Assembly: GCA_905234265.1 (NCBI GenBank)
Contig: CAJOHJ010000013.1
Span: 1 to 64,000 of the forward strand
Direction of reading: 5' to 3'
Source of the DNA: an uncultured Prevotella sp.
Lineage (GTDB): Bacteria > Bacteroidota > Bacteroidia > Bacteroidales > Bacteroidaceae
DNA: 64,000 bases
Below, in pieces: positions 1-8,352 of this stretch. The notes beneath the pieces are model-generated. The model ran no database searches. It was not told where the DNA came from and saw nothing but the letters and a program-made list of their open reading frames with translations. Every line of letters starts with the position of its first letter. Positions within the stretch are counted from its first letter, which is position 1. The translations under genes and the position numbers were made by a program.

Positions 1-87
1 TTAAAGGAAAAAGGTGTCATTAGACGTGTTGGTGAAGATAAAAATGGCTATTGGGAAGTGCTATTAGACATTAAAATTGTTGATTAG
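1..87 (+). CDS. C-terminal fragment of a protein (probable ATP-binding/RecG-like transcriptional regulator), truncated by window start
   Basis: Open frame from base 1: LKEKGVIRRVGEDKNGYWEVLLDIKIVD*, resembling the winged-helix C-terminus of AlbA_2/RecG-like ATP-binding proteins. Confidence 0.5.
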   Translation, partial: LKEKGVIRRVGEDKNGYWEVLLDIKIVD

Positions 88-132
88 TGGGCCTTATTTA
101 GTGGTGCAAATGTGGTGCATTATGCAAACTGA

Positions 133-173
133 AAAATCCGCAAGAAACTAAATATCTGTTTCTTGCGGATTTT
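133..173. terminator. Perfect 16-bp inverted repeat (aaaatccgcaagaaac / gtttcttgcggatttt)
   Basis: Hairpin with A/T-rich flanks between the truncated CDS and the tRNA. Confidence 0.7.
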
Positions 174-180
174 CTAAAGT

Positions 181-253
181 GATTCCGTTGGGACTCGAAC
201 CCAAGACCCACAGCTTAGAAGGCTGTTGCTCTATCCAGCTGAGCTACGGAACC
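181..253 (-). tRNA. tRNA-Arg (anticodon TCT)
   Basis: Reverse complement GGTTCCGTAGCTCAGCTGGATAGAGCAACAGCCTTCTAAGCTGTGGGTCTTGGGTTCGAGTCCCAACGGAATC folds as a cloverleaf; anticodon loop CTTCTAA. Confidence 0.95.
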
Positions 254-342
254 GACTTTCGGGGCGCAAAGGTACAAATAAAATATAAAAAATGAAAAAT
301 ATGTCGTAAAAATTATAGATTATTTATATTTTTGTTCCCCAG

Positions 343-1146
343 ATGCGAACGATTACAGAAATTTCTTCCCTTACTCAGGATGGGATAGGGGTGTTTAGCA
401 CACTAACCGAGGCGCAGCTTCGTGCCGGTTGGGAGTCGGCAGAAGGCTTGTTCATTGCCGAGAGTCCGAAGGTCATCCGCGTGGCTCTCGACAATGGCTG
501 GGAACCTACCGCCCTGCTGTGTGAGCACCGCCATGTGGAGGGTGATGCCAAGGACATAATAGAGCGGCTTCCAGACATTGTTCCAGTGTATACTGGTAGC
601 CGTGAACTGCTGGCCACGCTGACAGGCTACACCCTGACGCGCGGTGTGCTTTGTGCAATGCGCCGCAAGCCCCTGCCGACAGTGGCCGACGTGGTCAGGG
701 ATGCCAGTCGTATAGTGGTTATAGAGGCAGTCACCGATACGACGAACATTGGTGCTATATTCCGTTCTGCGGCGGCGCTTGGCATCGATAGCGTCTTGCT
801 GACGCGTGACACTTGCGACCCTCTGAACCGGCGTGCCGTGCGAGTATCTATGGGCAGTGTGTTCCTCGTGCCGTGGACATGGATTGACGGTCCTGTAAGT
901 TCGCTCCACGACTATGGCTTCAAGACTGCTGCCATGGCTCTTTCCGACGACTCTGTTCCGCTCAGCGATGCCAGTCTCATGCAAGAGCCGCGGCTGGCAA
1001 TAGTCATGGGTACTGAGGGCGACGGACTGCCGCAGACTACAATCTCTGCCGCCGACTACACCGTGCGCATTCCGATGGCCCATGGAGTTGACTCGCTGAA
1101 CGTAGCTGCCGCCGCTGCTGTGGCTTTCTGGCAGTTGCGCAGGTGA
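343..1146 (+). CDS. TrmH/SpoU-family RNA methyltransferase
   Basis: SPOUT motifs: TNIGAIFRSAAALGIDSVLL, IVMGTEGDGL, IPMAHGVDSLNVAAAAAVAFW. Confidence 0.85.
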   Translation: MRTITEISSLTQDGIGVFSTLTEAQLRAGWESAEGLFIAESPKVIRVALDNGWEPTALLCEHRHVEGDAKDIIERLPDIVPVYTGSRELLATLTGYTLTRGVLCAMRRKPLPTVADVVRDASRIVVIEAVTDTTNIGAIFRSAAALGIDSVLLTRDTCDPLNRRAVRVSMGSVFLVPWTWIDGPVSSLHDYGFKTAAMALSDDSVPLSDASLMQEPRLAIVMGTEGDGLPQTTISAADYTVRIPMAHGVDSLNVAAAAAVAFWQLRR

Positions 1147-1174
1147 GAGAAATTTTTTAGTAACAAAGCATCAG

Positions 1175-1918
1175 GTGAATATGATTAGCAGGAATACAGT
1201 AAAGTTTGTCAAGTCGTTGGAACTGAAGAAGAACAGGAAGCGCGAGCGGCTGTTTGTTGCCGAGGGGCCTAAGGTGGTCGGCGACTTGCTGAGTGCCGGT
1301 TTCCGGCCACGCGATGTGTTCAGTGTTACCGACAGGCCTGACGCGACGCTCGTCAGCGCAGAGGAACTGGCGCGCATCAGCTTCTTGCAGCACCCGCAGG
1401 AAGTGCTGGCATTGTTTGAGATTCCCGACAGCTCGCAGCAGCCCCTTGCCATCGAGAGCGTGCAGGGCAGGCTTCTGTTGGCACTTGACGGAGTGCAGGA
1501 CCCAGGCAATGTGGGTACAATCATTCGCATTGCCGACTGGTTTGGCATAGACACCATTGTCTGTTCGATGGAGACGGCCGATGCCTACAGTCCCAAGGTA
1601 GTACAGGCAACGATGGGGAGCATCGCACACGTTCATATTATATATAGTAGCCTGCTGGAGTTCCTGCAGAACCTTCCTGCCGGTTTCCCTGTCTATGGCA
1701 CGCTATTAGACGGCAGCGACATCTATCGGCAGCCGCTCAGTGCAGAGGGCGTGATAGTGATGGGCAACGAGGGCAACGGCATTTCAGAAGCGGTGCGCAG
1801 CATGGTTAGCCGCAGACTGCTGATACCAAACTTTAATTCCAGTGGAAATACGGCCGAGAGTCTGAACGTTGCAATAGCAACGGCCGTTGTCTGTTCAGAG
1901 TTCCGCCGCAGGGGTTAG
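1175..1918 (+). CDS. TrmH/SpoU-family RNA methyltransferase (second paralog)
   Basis: KKNRKRERLFVAEGPKVVGDLL, DPGNVGTIIRIADWFGID, GNEGNGIS, IPNFNSSGNTAESLNVAIA; start GTG 1175 or ATG 1181. Confidence 0.9.
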   Translation: MNMISRNTVKFVKSLELKKNRKRERLFVAEGPKVVGDLLSAGFRPRDVFSVTDRPDATLVSAEELARISFLQHPQEVLALFEIPDSSQQPLAIESVQGRLLLALDGVQDPGNVGTIIRIADWFGIDTIVCSMETADAYSPKVVQATMGSIAHVHIIYSSLLEFLQNLPAGFPVYGTLLDGSDIYRQPLSAEGVIVMGNEGNGISEAVRSMVSRRLLIPNFNSSGNTAESLNVAIATAVVCSEFRRRG

Positions 1919-2550
1919 AAAGCCTTCAATGCGTCGCAGATGCGCTGTATTGGCAGTCCCATGACGTTAAAATAGCTGCCTTTTATGTCGGTCACGCCTA
2001 TGTATCCAATCCATTCTTGAATGCCATAGGCACCAGCCTTGTCGAAAGGCTTATAGCGGTCTATGTAGTAGTCGATTTCTTCGTCAGAAAGCTGCTTGAA
2101 GGTGACGTCGGTAGCTACGGAGAAGCTTTTCTGCCTGTCTTTTGTGGTCAGCGTTACGCCTGTGATTACCTGGTGTGTGCAGCCGCTGAGCAGTCTTAGC
2201 ATGCGCCTGGCGTCGTCGGCATCGGCAGGCTTGCCTAATATCATGTCTTTTCCTGCTTCCGTCTTTTCTTTGCCAACATCTGTCTTTTCTTTGCCAACAT
2301 CTGTCTTTTCTTTGGCCACAACCACGGTGTCTGCGGTGACTATCAGCTCGTTGTCAGCCATGGAGGCGATGTAGGCTGCTGCTTTCTTCTTGGAGATGAA
2401 TTCAGCTATCCTCCCAGCCGGCATGTCGTCAGGGTAGCTTTCGTCGATGCCGTTTATTATGCGCACTTCGAATGCCAAGTCAGCGCCAGCCATCAGCTGC
2501 TTGCGCCGTGGCGAATTGCTTGCAAGTACTATTTTATATTTCATAGTCAT
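1915..2550 (-). CDS. maf: Maf-family nucleotide pyrophosphatase
   Basis: ASNSPRRKQLM, ITADTVV, LSGCTHQVITGV, YKPFDKAGAYGIQEW; start placed at MTMKYKIVLASNSPRR. Confidence 0.9.
   Translation of the reverse strand: MTMKYKIVLASNSPRRKQLMAGADLAFEVRIINGIDESYPDDMPAGRIAEFISKKKAAAYIASMADNELIVTADTVVVAKEKTDVGKEKTDVGKEKTEAGKDMILGKPADADDARRMLRLLSGCTHQVITGVTLTTKDRQKSFSVATDVTFKQLSDEEIDYYIDRYKPFDKAGAYGIQEWIGYIGVTDIKGSYFNVMGLPIQRICDALKAF
2245..2313 (-). repeat. In-frame 21-bp tandem repeat inside maf
   Basis: gtcttttctttgccaacatct at 2261-2281 and 2282-2302 plus partial units; encodes KEKTDVG-KEKTDVG-KEKTEAG. Confidence 0.95.
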
Positions 2551-2554
2551 TGTG

Positions 2555-3073
2555 TTACCATCCGAAGGCCTTGCTGTCAGAAAGCCATTTGCCCTGTGCC
2601 TTGAGAGTCTGTTCAATGACGTCGCGTGCGCATCCGCTGCCGCCGTTGGCATGGCTTACGTATATGCTTGCCTCGCGCACTTCGTTGCAGGCGTCGGCAG
2701 GGCATACGGGACAGCCAACGCGGTGCATGACCTCAAGATCGGGAATGTCGTCGCCCATAAACATTACCTCGTCGTCGGCAAGTCCGTTGTAGCTCAAGTA
2801 TTCTTCATAGACCTTTATCTTTACGGCACTGCCGAGGAAGATGTCCTTCATGCCGAGTCCCTCATATCGTTTGCGCACGCTTTCTATCTTGCATCCGCTG
2901 ATGATGGCAACATGCAGGCCCATTTTTATTGCCAGCTGTATAGCGTAGCCGTCCTTGATGTTTACCGTGCGCAGCGGTGTCCCGTCGTTGCCAAGCGATA
3001 TTGTCGATGCCGACAGCACTCCATCCATGTCGAAGATGATGGCGCGTATTTTTTTCAGGTCGTAGTTTATCAT
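2555..3073 (-). CDS. kdsC: HAD-family KdsC-like phosphatase
   Basis: IFDMDGVLSAS, GYAIQLAIKMGLHVAIISG, FMGDDIPDLEVMHRVGCPVCPADA. Confidence 0.85.
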   Translation of the reverse strand: MINYDLKKIRAIIFDMDGVLSASTISLGNDGTPLRTVNIKDGYAIQLAIKMGLHVAIISGCKIESVRKRYEGLGMKDIFLGSAVKIKVYEEYLSYNGLADDEVMFMGDDIPDLEVMHRVGCPVCPADACNEVREASIYVSHANGGSGCARDVIEQTLKAQGKWLSDSKAFGW

Positions 3074-3840
3074 TTGCTCAGTTTATGAATGCTTTGTGAC
3101 ATTTGCAGATAGATGTCTCTCATTTCCGGATGCTCCTCCAGCAGCCTTGCCTGCATGTCAATGACGTTCTCGTCGTAGCGCACTGCAGGTCCGGTCTGGG
3201 CTTTGCGCGGTGAGAGTACGTGGACCTTGCGTGCCGTCTCGTCCGTCAGCGGCAGCATGACGTCGAACGGCAGTCCGTGTTCGGCCAGAATCTGTTCTGC
3301 AAGTGCATAGCAGTGGTTGGCGAAGTTGCATGCAAATACTGCTGCCAGATGCAGATACTTTCTGTCTGCCGTTGACAGGCGGCGAACATTGCCGGAAATG
3401 CTTGACGCCAGCAGTTCGACACTCGTCATTACGGCATTGTCAGAGGCTTCGATAAATACAGGTATTTCGCTGAAGTCCACGATGCGCTCTTTTGAGAACG
3501 TCTGCATGGGGTAGAGGACGCCGTATTTTTCGGCATGGTCTTCAAATACCGCCATCGGCATTGAGCCTGCCGTGTGCAGGAATGTCTGCTGCCGGCGCCC
3601 CTTGGTGACACCTGCCACCACGTCGGCCAGTGCGGCGTCGCTGACAGAGATGATGCTTACGTCGGCCTCGCTGCAGACTTCGGCAAGGTCGGTAGTGGCA
3701 ACGGCCCCCAGGCGCTGTGCCAAAGCGTCTGCCGATGCCAGCGTGCGGCTGTAGACAGTCTCAATCTTGTGGCCTGCACCCATGAGTGCCATGCCAAGAT
3801 TGGTTGCCAGCCTGCCGGCACCTATCAGGTTGATGCGCAT
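3070..3840 (-). CDS. DUF2520 / Rossmann-fold oxidoreductase-like protein
   Basis: MRINLIGAGRLATNLGMAL, YPMQTFSK, ACNFANHCYALAE. Confidence 0.8.
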   Translation of the reverse strand: MRINLIGAGRLATNLGMALMGAGHKIETVYSRTLASADALAQRLGAVATTDLAEVCSEADVSIISVSDAALADVVAGVTKGRRQQTFLHTAGSMPMAVFEDHAEKYGVLYPMQTFSKERIVDFSEIPVFIEASDNAVMTSVELLASSISGNVRRLSTADRKYLHLAAVFACNFANHCYALAEQILAEHGLPFDVMLPLTDETARKVHVLSPRKAQTGPAVRYDENVIDMQARLLEEHPEMRDIYLQMSQSIHKLSK

Positions 3841-3873
3841 GGTTAGAGCTATTTTGTGTTCAGAAAGAAATGT

Positions 3874-4398
3874 TCAGAAAGCATTCAGGTGAACGTTTTC
3901 CCATTTCAGCTTGTCTTCGTTCTGCGGCTTGCGCTCGTCAGCCTTGTAGCCAACAGCGACAATGCACAGGCACGACATATTCTCTGGAATTTGCAGGATG
4001 CCACTTATGACGGTGTCGGCGGTAGTGCCGTCGGCCAGTCCTCGGCCGCGCATCTGCACCCAGCAAGAGCCTAAGCCCAGAGCCTCTGCCTGATATTGCA
4101 TGGAAATGGCTGCTATGGAGCCGTCCTCTATCCAGCAGTCGTTCTGCAGAGGGTCGCCCAGTACGGCAATAGCCAGAGGGGCGTCCTTGAGGAACTGTCC
4201 GCCCATGTCCTTGGCGTCGGCCAGTTTTTCCAGGCTTGCCTTGTCGTCGACAACCACGAACTGCCAGTTGCGCTGTCCCTTGGATGTCGGAGCCATCAGC
4301 GCGGCACGCATGATGAGCCTGACGGCCTCGCCGTCAACTTCCTGTGCCGTGAACTTGCGGTGTGAGCGGCGCAGTTGCACTAATTCGTTGAAATCCAT
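3874..4398 (-). CDS. Nitroreductase family protein
   Basis: RRSHRKFTAQEVD, AALMAPTSKGQRNWQFVVVDD, EALGLGSCWVQMRGR. Confidence 0.9.
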   Translation of the reverse strand: MDFNELVQLRRSHRKFTAQEVDGEAVRLIMRAALMAPTSKGQRNWQFVVVDDKASLEKLADAKDMGGQFLKDAPLAIAVLGDPLQNDCWIEDGSIAAISMQYQAEALGLGSCWVQMRGRGLADGTTADTVISGILQIPENMSCLCIVAVGYKADERKPQNEDKLKWENVHLNAF

Positions 4399-4402
4399 TG
4401 TG

Positions 4403-4747
4403 TTATAGTCTGTTGTTTTCTTTTGGGAACACCACTATTGGAGTGAAGTGCTTAGCCTCTTCAAAATCCATCAGCGCGTAGGAAATGATAATCACCGTGT
4501 CGCCCACCTGCACGCGCCGTGCGGCAGCTCCGTTCAGGCAGATGCAGCCAGAGCCTCGTTCGCCCTTGATGATGTATGTTTCAAATCGCTCGCCGTTATT
4601 GTTGTCCAGGACCTGCACTTTCTCGCCGGCAATCATGTTGGCGGCGTCCATGAGGTCTTCATCAATAGTTATACTGCCCATATAGTTCAGATTGGCTTCT
4701 GTCACCGTTACGCAGTGTAACTTTGATTTCATCACTTCTATAAACAT
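4403..4747 (-). CDS. panD: Aspartate 1-decarboxylase
   Basis: [24 protein letters not shown] with GS processing site; [20 protein letters not shown]. Confidence 0.95.
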   Translation of the reverse strand: MFIEVMKSKLHCVTVTEANLNYMGSITIDEDLMDAANMIAGEKVQVLDNNNGERFETYIIKGERGSGCICLNGAAARRVQVGDTVIIISYALMDFEEAKHFTPIVVFPKENNRL

Positions 4748-4787
4748 GGTCTGTTTCTGAAAAGATATTAGTGGGTTTCCCCTTACG

Positions 4788-5642
4788 TTACGATTTGTAT
4801 TTTATGTGGTCGATGAGCCTTATTGGCGTCTTTCCGCAGTAGACCGTTATACAGCCTACGACGTATGGCGAGTCCTCCCAGCTGTCAACGTCCTGCAGGG
4901 TGTTGCCGTCGACGATGGAGAAATATTCCACCTCCAGGCCGTCGGTGCTGTTGATGTCGGCCACCACCTTGTCGTGTGTCTCCTTGACGCTGTGCGTCTT
5001 GGCGTAGCCGACGCTCTCTTTCAGTGCCTTGTAGATGGCAGGTGCAATGGCGCGCTCGCCGGCTGTCAGCAGGGTGTTGCGCGAACTCTTTGCCAGTCCG
5101 TCGTCCTCGCGGACGATGTCGCACTCCACGATGTCCACCTTCAGTCCGAGGTGCCTGACCATAGCCTTTACGACGGCTATCTGCTGCCAGTCTTTCTCGC
5201 CGAAGTAGGCGCGCTGTGGCTTTACGATGTAGAACAGCCTGCTCACCACCTGGCAGACGCCGTTGAAGTGGCCTGGCCTGTGGGCGCCCTCCATTACTGT
5301 GGAGACTGGCGGATATTCAAAATGGCGGGTGTCGGGGGTGGGGTACATTTCGTCAACGGCCGGAGCCAGCACATAGTCGGCACCGCACTGTTCCAGCAAC
5401 GTGCAGTCGGCATCGAGAGTGCGCGGATAGCGTTCCAGATCGCCTTTGTCGTTGAACTGTGTCGGGTTGACGAATACCGACACCACTGTTATGTCGTTTT
5501 CCTTGACGCTGCGGCGTACGAGCGAAGCGTGTCCCTCGTGCAGCGCGCCCATTGTCGGAACTAATCCGACAGATTTTCCTTGCTTACGGTCTTCAAAAAG
5601 CTGGTTTTGAAGTTCAACAATCTTGTCAAATACCTTAATCAT
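4788..5642 (-). CDS. panC: Pantoate--beta-alanine ligase
   Basis: [49 protein letters not shown]; start at MIKVFDKI. Confidence 0.95.
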   Translation of the reverse strand: MIKVFDKIVELQNQLFEDRKQGKSVGLVPTMGALHEGHASLVRRSVKENDITVVSVFVNPTQFNDKGDLERYPRTLDADCTLLEQCGADYVLAPAVDEMYPTPDTRHFEYPPVSTVMEGAHRPGHFNGVCQVVSRLFYIVKPQRAYFGEKDWQQIAVVKAMVRHLGLKVDIVECDIVREDDGLAKSSRNTLLTAGERAIAPAIYKALKESVGYAKTHSVKETHDKVVADINSTDGLEVEYFSIVDGNTLQDVDSWEDSPYVVGCITVYCGKTPIRLIDHIKYKS

Positions 5643-5852
5643 CTTCTCTTTTCCTTTCGCAGGAGTTATTTTTGCGGTGCAAAATAACAACATTTTTATA
5701 AAATAATAAAGAAAAACATTAAAAATAAGGCAAAAAGGGGGCTAAAAATCCTTAAATTAAAACGCAAATGCCACAATTCTTAATTGTTTTTCTTAACTTT
5801 GCAATCGGAATGCAGTTGCATGTTGCACTTTGCTACAACAAAATCTGTTTTT

Positions 5853-6650
5853 ATGTCTAAGAAAATATTATTTATAAACCAAGAAATCGTCCCATATGTT
5901 GACGACAGCGCGTTGTCGTTGATGGGCAAGCAGGTTCCACAGACTATACAGGACAAAGGCTTTGAAATCAGGACATTTATGCCTAAGTGGGGTTCGATTA
6001 ACGAGCGTCGCGGACAGTTGCATCCGGTAATCAGGCTTTCGGGAATCAATCTGATAATCAACGAAACCGACTATCCGCTGATCATCAAGGTTGCTACTAT
6101 TGTCCAGACGCATGTTCAGGTATATTTCATAGACAACGACGATTACTTCTCCAAGCATCAGCAGGCTCCCGCCACCGAGGCCGACGAGAAGAGCCTGTTG
6201 GGCGAGCGCGCCATCTTCTTTGCCCGTGGTGTCCTGGAGACGGTTAAGAAGCTCCGCTGGACGCCCGACATCATCCACGTGCAGGGCTGGATGGGTTCGG
6301 TAGTTCCTTTGTACATAAAGACAGCCTATCGCGATGAGCCGTCGTTTGCCAACACCAAGGTTGTTACGTCTCTCTTCGAAGACACGCTGAAGAAGAAGCT
6401 CAGCGACAACTTCAAGCACTGTGTGGAGTTCCGCGACGCCAAGGCCGAGCTGCTGGCAAAGTATAAGGATACCTTCGACTTCAACGAGCTGCAGAAACTC
6501 GCCATCGACTATAGCGACGGCATTGTCGTCGCCCAGCAGAACGTCGGCAAGACGCTTCAGAAGTATGCCGCCGACAGTGGCAAGCCTATGCTGGCATGGC
6601 CCGGCGAGGATTTTGTCGATGCATACACAGACTTTTACGAAAATCTTTAA
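5853..6650 (+). CDS. Short glycogen/starch synthase-like (GT5 N-terminal domain) protein
   Basis: MSKKILFINQEIVPYVDD, FEIRTFMPKWGSINERR, WTPDIIHVQGWMGSVVPLYI; about 265 aa, no GT-B C-terminal half. Confidence 0.8.
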   Translation: MSKKILFINQEIVPYVDDSALSLMGKQVPQTIQDKGFEIRTFMPKWGSINERRGQLHPVIRLSGINLIINETDYPLIIKVATIVQTHVQVYFIDNDDYFSKHQQAPATEADEKSLLGERAIFFARGVLETVKKLRWTPDIIHVQGWMGSVVPLYIKTAYRDEPSFANTKVVTSLFEDTLKKKLSDNFKHCVEFRDAKAELLAKYKDTFDFNELQKLAIDYSDGIVVAQQNVGKTLQKYAADSGKPMLAWPGEDFVDAYTDFYENL

Positions 6651-6690
6651 CACTTTTGTTCCGGTCATTTAGGTTAATTACAGAATTCTG

Positions 6691-8163
6691 ATGATGAGAA
6701 AATTGCTGATAGTAGGGATTGCAGCTCTCACGGCCGCAATCTCTTCGTGTGATGAGGACACTGCGACGCTGGGATATTCGCTTACCGACAACGTCGACAA
6801 GTTTGGCATAACCACTGACACCTTTACCGTTGACACACGCTCCTTGAAGGTTGACTCGGTGCTGTCGCGCAGCTCCTACAGCTACTTAGGCTGCATCCGC
6901 GACCCGGAGACGGGAGCCTACGTGACAATAGACTATATGACCCAGTTCAACATTCTTGAGAACGAGACGGAGCATTTCCCTGCTGCCGACCTTGTGCTGG
7001 GCCGCGACGCCGATGGCCTGCCGGTCTGCGACTCCTGCTATCTTGACATTGTCGTCAACAAGTTCCTGGGCGACTCGCTGGCAGCCATGAAGCTCATGAT
7101 ATGCGAGCTGGCAGTGCCTATAACAGACAATCAGCAGTATTACACAAGTTTCGACCCGGAGGCCGAAGGCTACCTGCGCACCGATGCCGGAGCATTGCGG
7201 CAGGGCAGAGTCTACTCCATCAGCGACCTCATGCAGAGCGACAGCGTGCGCGCTGTGAGACGCCAGTCAAACTACAACGATTACATTGCCATTCCGCTGA
7301 ACAAGCCGTATACAGACAAAGACGGCAACCAGTACAACAACTACGGCACCTACCTCATGCGCCAGTACTATCAGCATCCGGAGTACTACCGCAACTCCAT
7401 TACCTTTGCCAACAAAGTGTGTCCCGGACTCTACATAGCCTCTGTCGACGGCAATGGCGTCATCTCGCAGATTTTCAACACGCGCCTGCTGGCATTCTTC
7501 CACTTCAAGTATAACGATCAGACTTATTCCGACGCAAAAATCTTTACGTCAACCGAGGAAGTGCTGCAGACAACCCACATCAGTAACGACGCCGACAAGA
7601 TTGCCCAGCTGGTGGCCGACAACAGCTGCACTTACCTGAAGACGCCTGCAGGAGTCTTCACCGAGGTTACGCTGCCCGTTGACAGCATTAAGATGGGCAA
7701 GCTGAACGACGGCGCACACCTGAACGACACCATTGCACAGGCAAAGATAGTCTTCCAGCGCATGAAGTCGAGCAGCGACGACAGCGAACTCGTACTCGAA
7801 GAGCCGACAAGCCTGCTCATGATAGAGCGCGACAGCCTGTTCTCGTTCTTCGAGAACCGCAGCCTGCCAGACTACACGACATCATTCATAGCCTCCTACA
7901 ACAAGACCAACAGCACGTATACGTTCAACAACATATCCACGCTGGTTAACGCCATGTGGAGCAAGCGTAACACGTCGGCAAATTGGAACAAGGTGGTGCT
8001 GGTACCCGTCGAGCTGGTGACGGCATCGGCATCCTCTTCCTCGTCGTCCACCGTCGTAGGAGTGAACAACGCTATGTCCATGTCAAGCGTGCGTCTCGTC
8101 GGAGGCAGTGCCAACCAGCATGCGCCGGTGAGCATCAGTGTCATCTATAACACCAACCAGTAG
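6691..8163 (+). CDS. DUF4270 family lipoprotein
   Basis: Lipoprotein signal (ALTAAISSCDED), YSLTDNVDKFGITTDTFTVDTRSLKVDSVLSRSSYSYLG; position after the GT5-like gene. Confidence 0.8.
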   Translation: MMRKLLIVGIAALTAAISSCDEDTATLGYSLTDNVDKFGITTDTFTVDTRSLKVDSVLSRSSYSYLGCIRDPETGAYVTIDYMTQFNILENETEHFPAADLVLGRDADGLPVCDSCYLDIVVNKFLGDSLAAMKLMICELAVPITDNQQYYTSFDPEAEGYLRTDAGALRQGRVYSISDLMQSDSVRAVRRQSNYNDYIAIPLNKPYTDKDGNQYNNYGTYLMRQYYQHPEYYRNSITFANKVCPGLYIASVDGNGVISQIFNTRLLAFFHFKYNDQTYSDAKIFTSTEEVLQTTHISNDADKIAQLVADNSCTYLKTPAGVFTEVTLPVDSIKMGKLNDGAHLNDTIAQAKIVFQRMKSSSDDSELVLEEPTSLLMIERDSLFSFFENRSLPDYTTSFIASYNKTNSTYTFNNISTLVNAMWSKRNTSANWNKVVLVPVELVTASASSSSSSTVVGVNNAMSMSSVRLVGGSANQHAPVSISVIYNTNQ

Positions 8164-8199
8164 GCCAGCAGCCTGTGGTTGCAACATTCGTAGTTGTTG

Positions 8200-8331
8200 A
8201 TGGCAGACAATTTCCTTGAGAAACACTATGAAGAGTATGAAGCCCGCAAGGCCGCGTGGCTTCAGAAGAAGAAACTCCGCACAAAGGCAAAGCCTCGTCG
8301 TCCGCAAAGACCGGACGACGAGGCTTTGTAG
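8200..8331 (+). CDS. Small conserved Bacteroidales protein (43 aa)
   Basis: MADNFLEKHYEEYEARKAAWLQKKKLRTKAKPRRPQRPDDEAL*, not in the supplied ORF track. Confidence 0.65.
   Translation: MADNFLEKHYEEYEARKAAWLQKKKLRTKAKPRRPQRPDDEAL
8289..8327. terminator. Perfect 16-bp inverted repeat overlapping the 3' end of the 43-aa ORF; bidirectional terminator candidate
   Basis: aaagcctcgtcgtccg / cggacgacgaggcttt with 7-nt loop, between convergent genes. Confidence 0.85.
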
Positions 8332-8352
8332 CTATGTGCCGTTTTAGATGGC

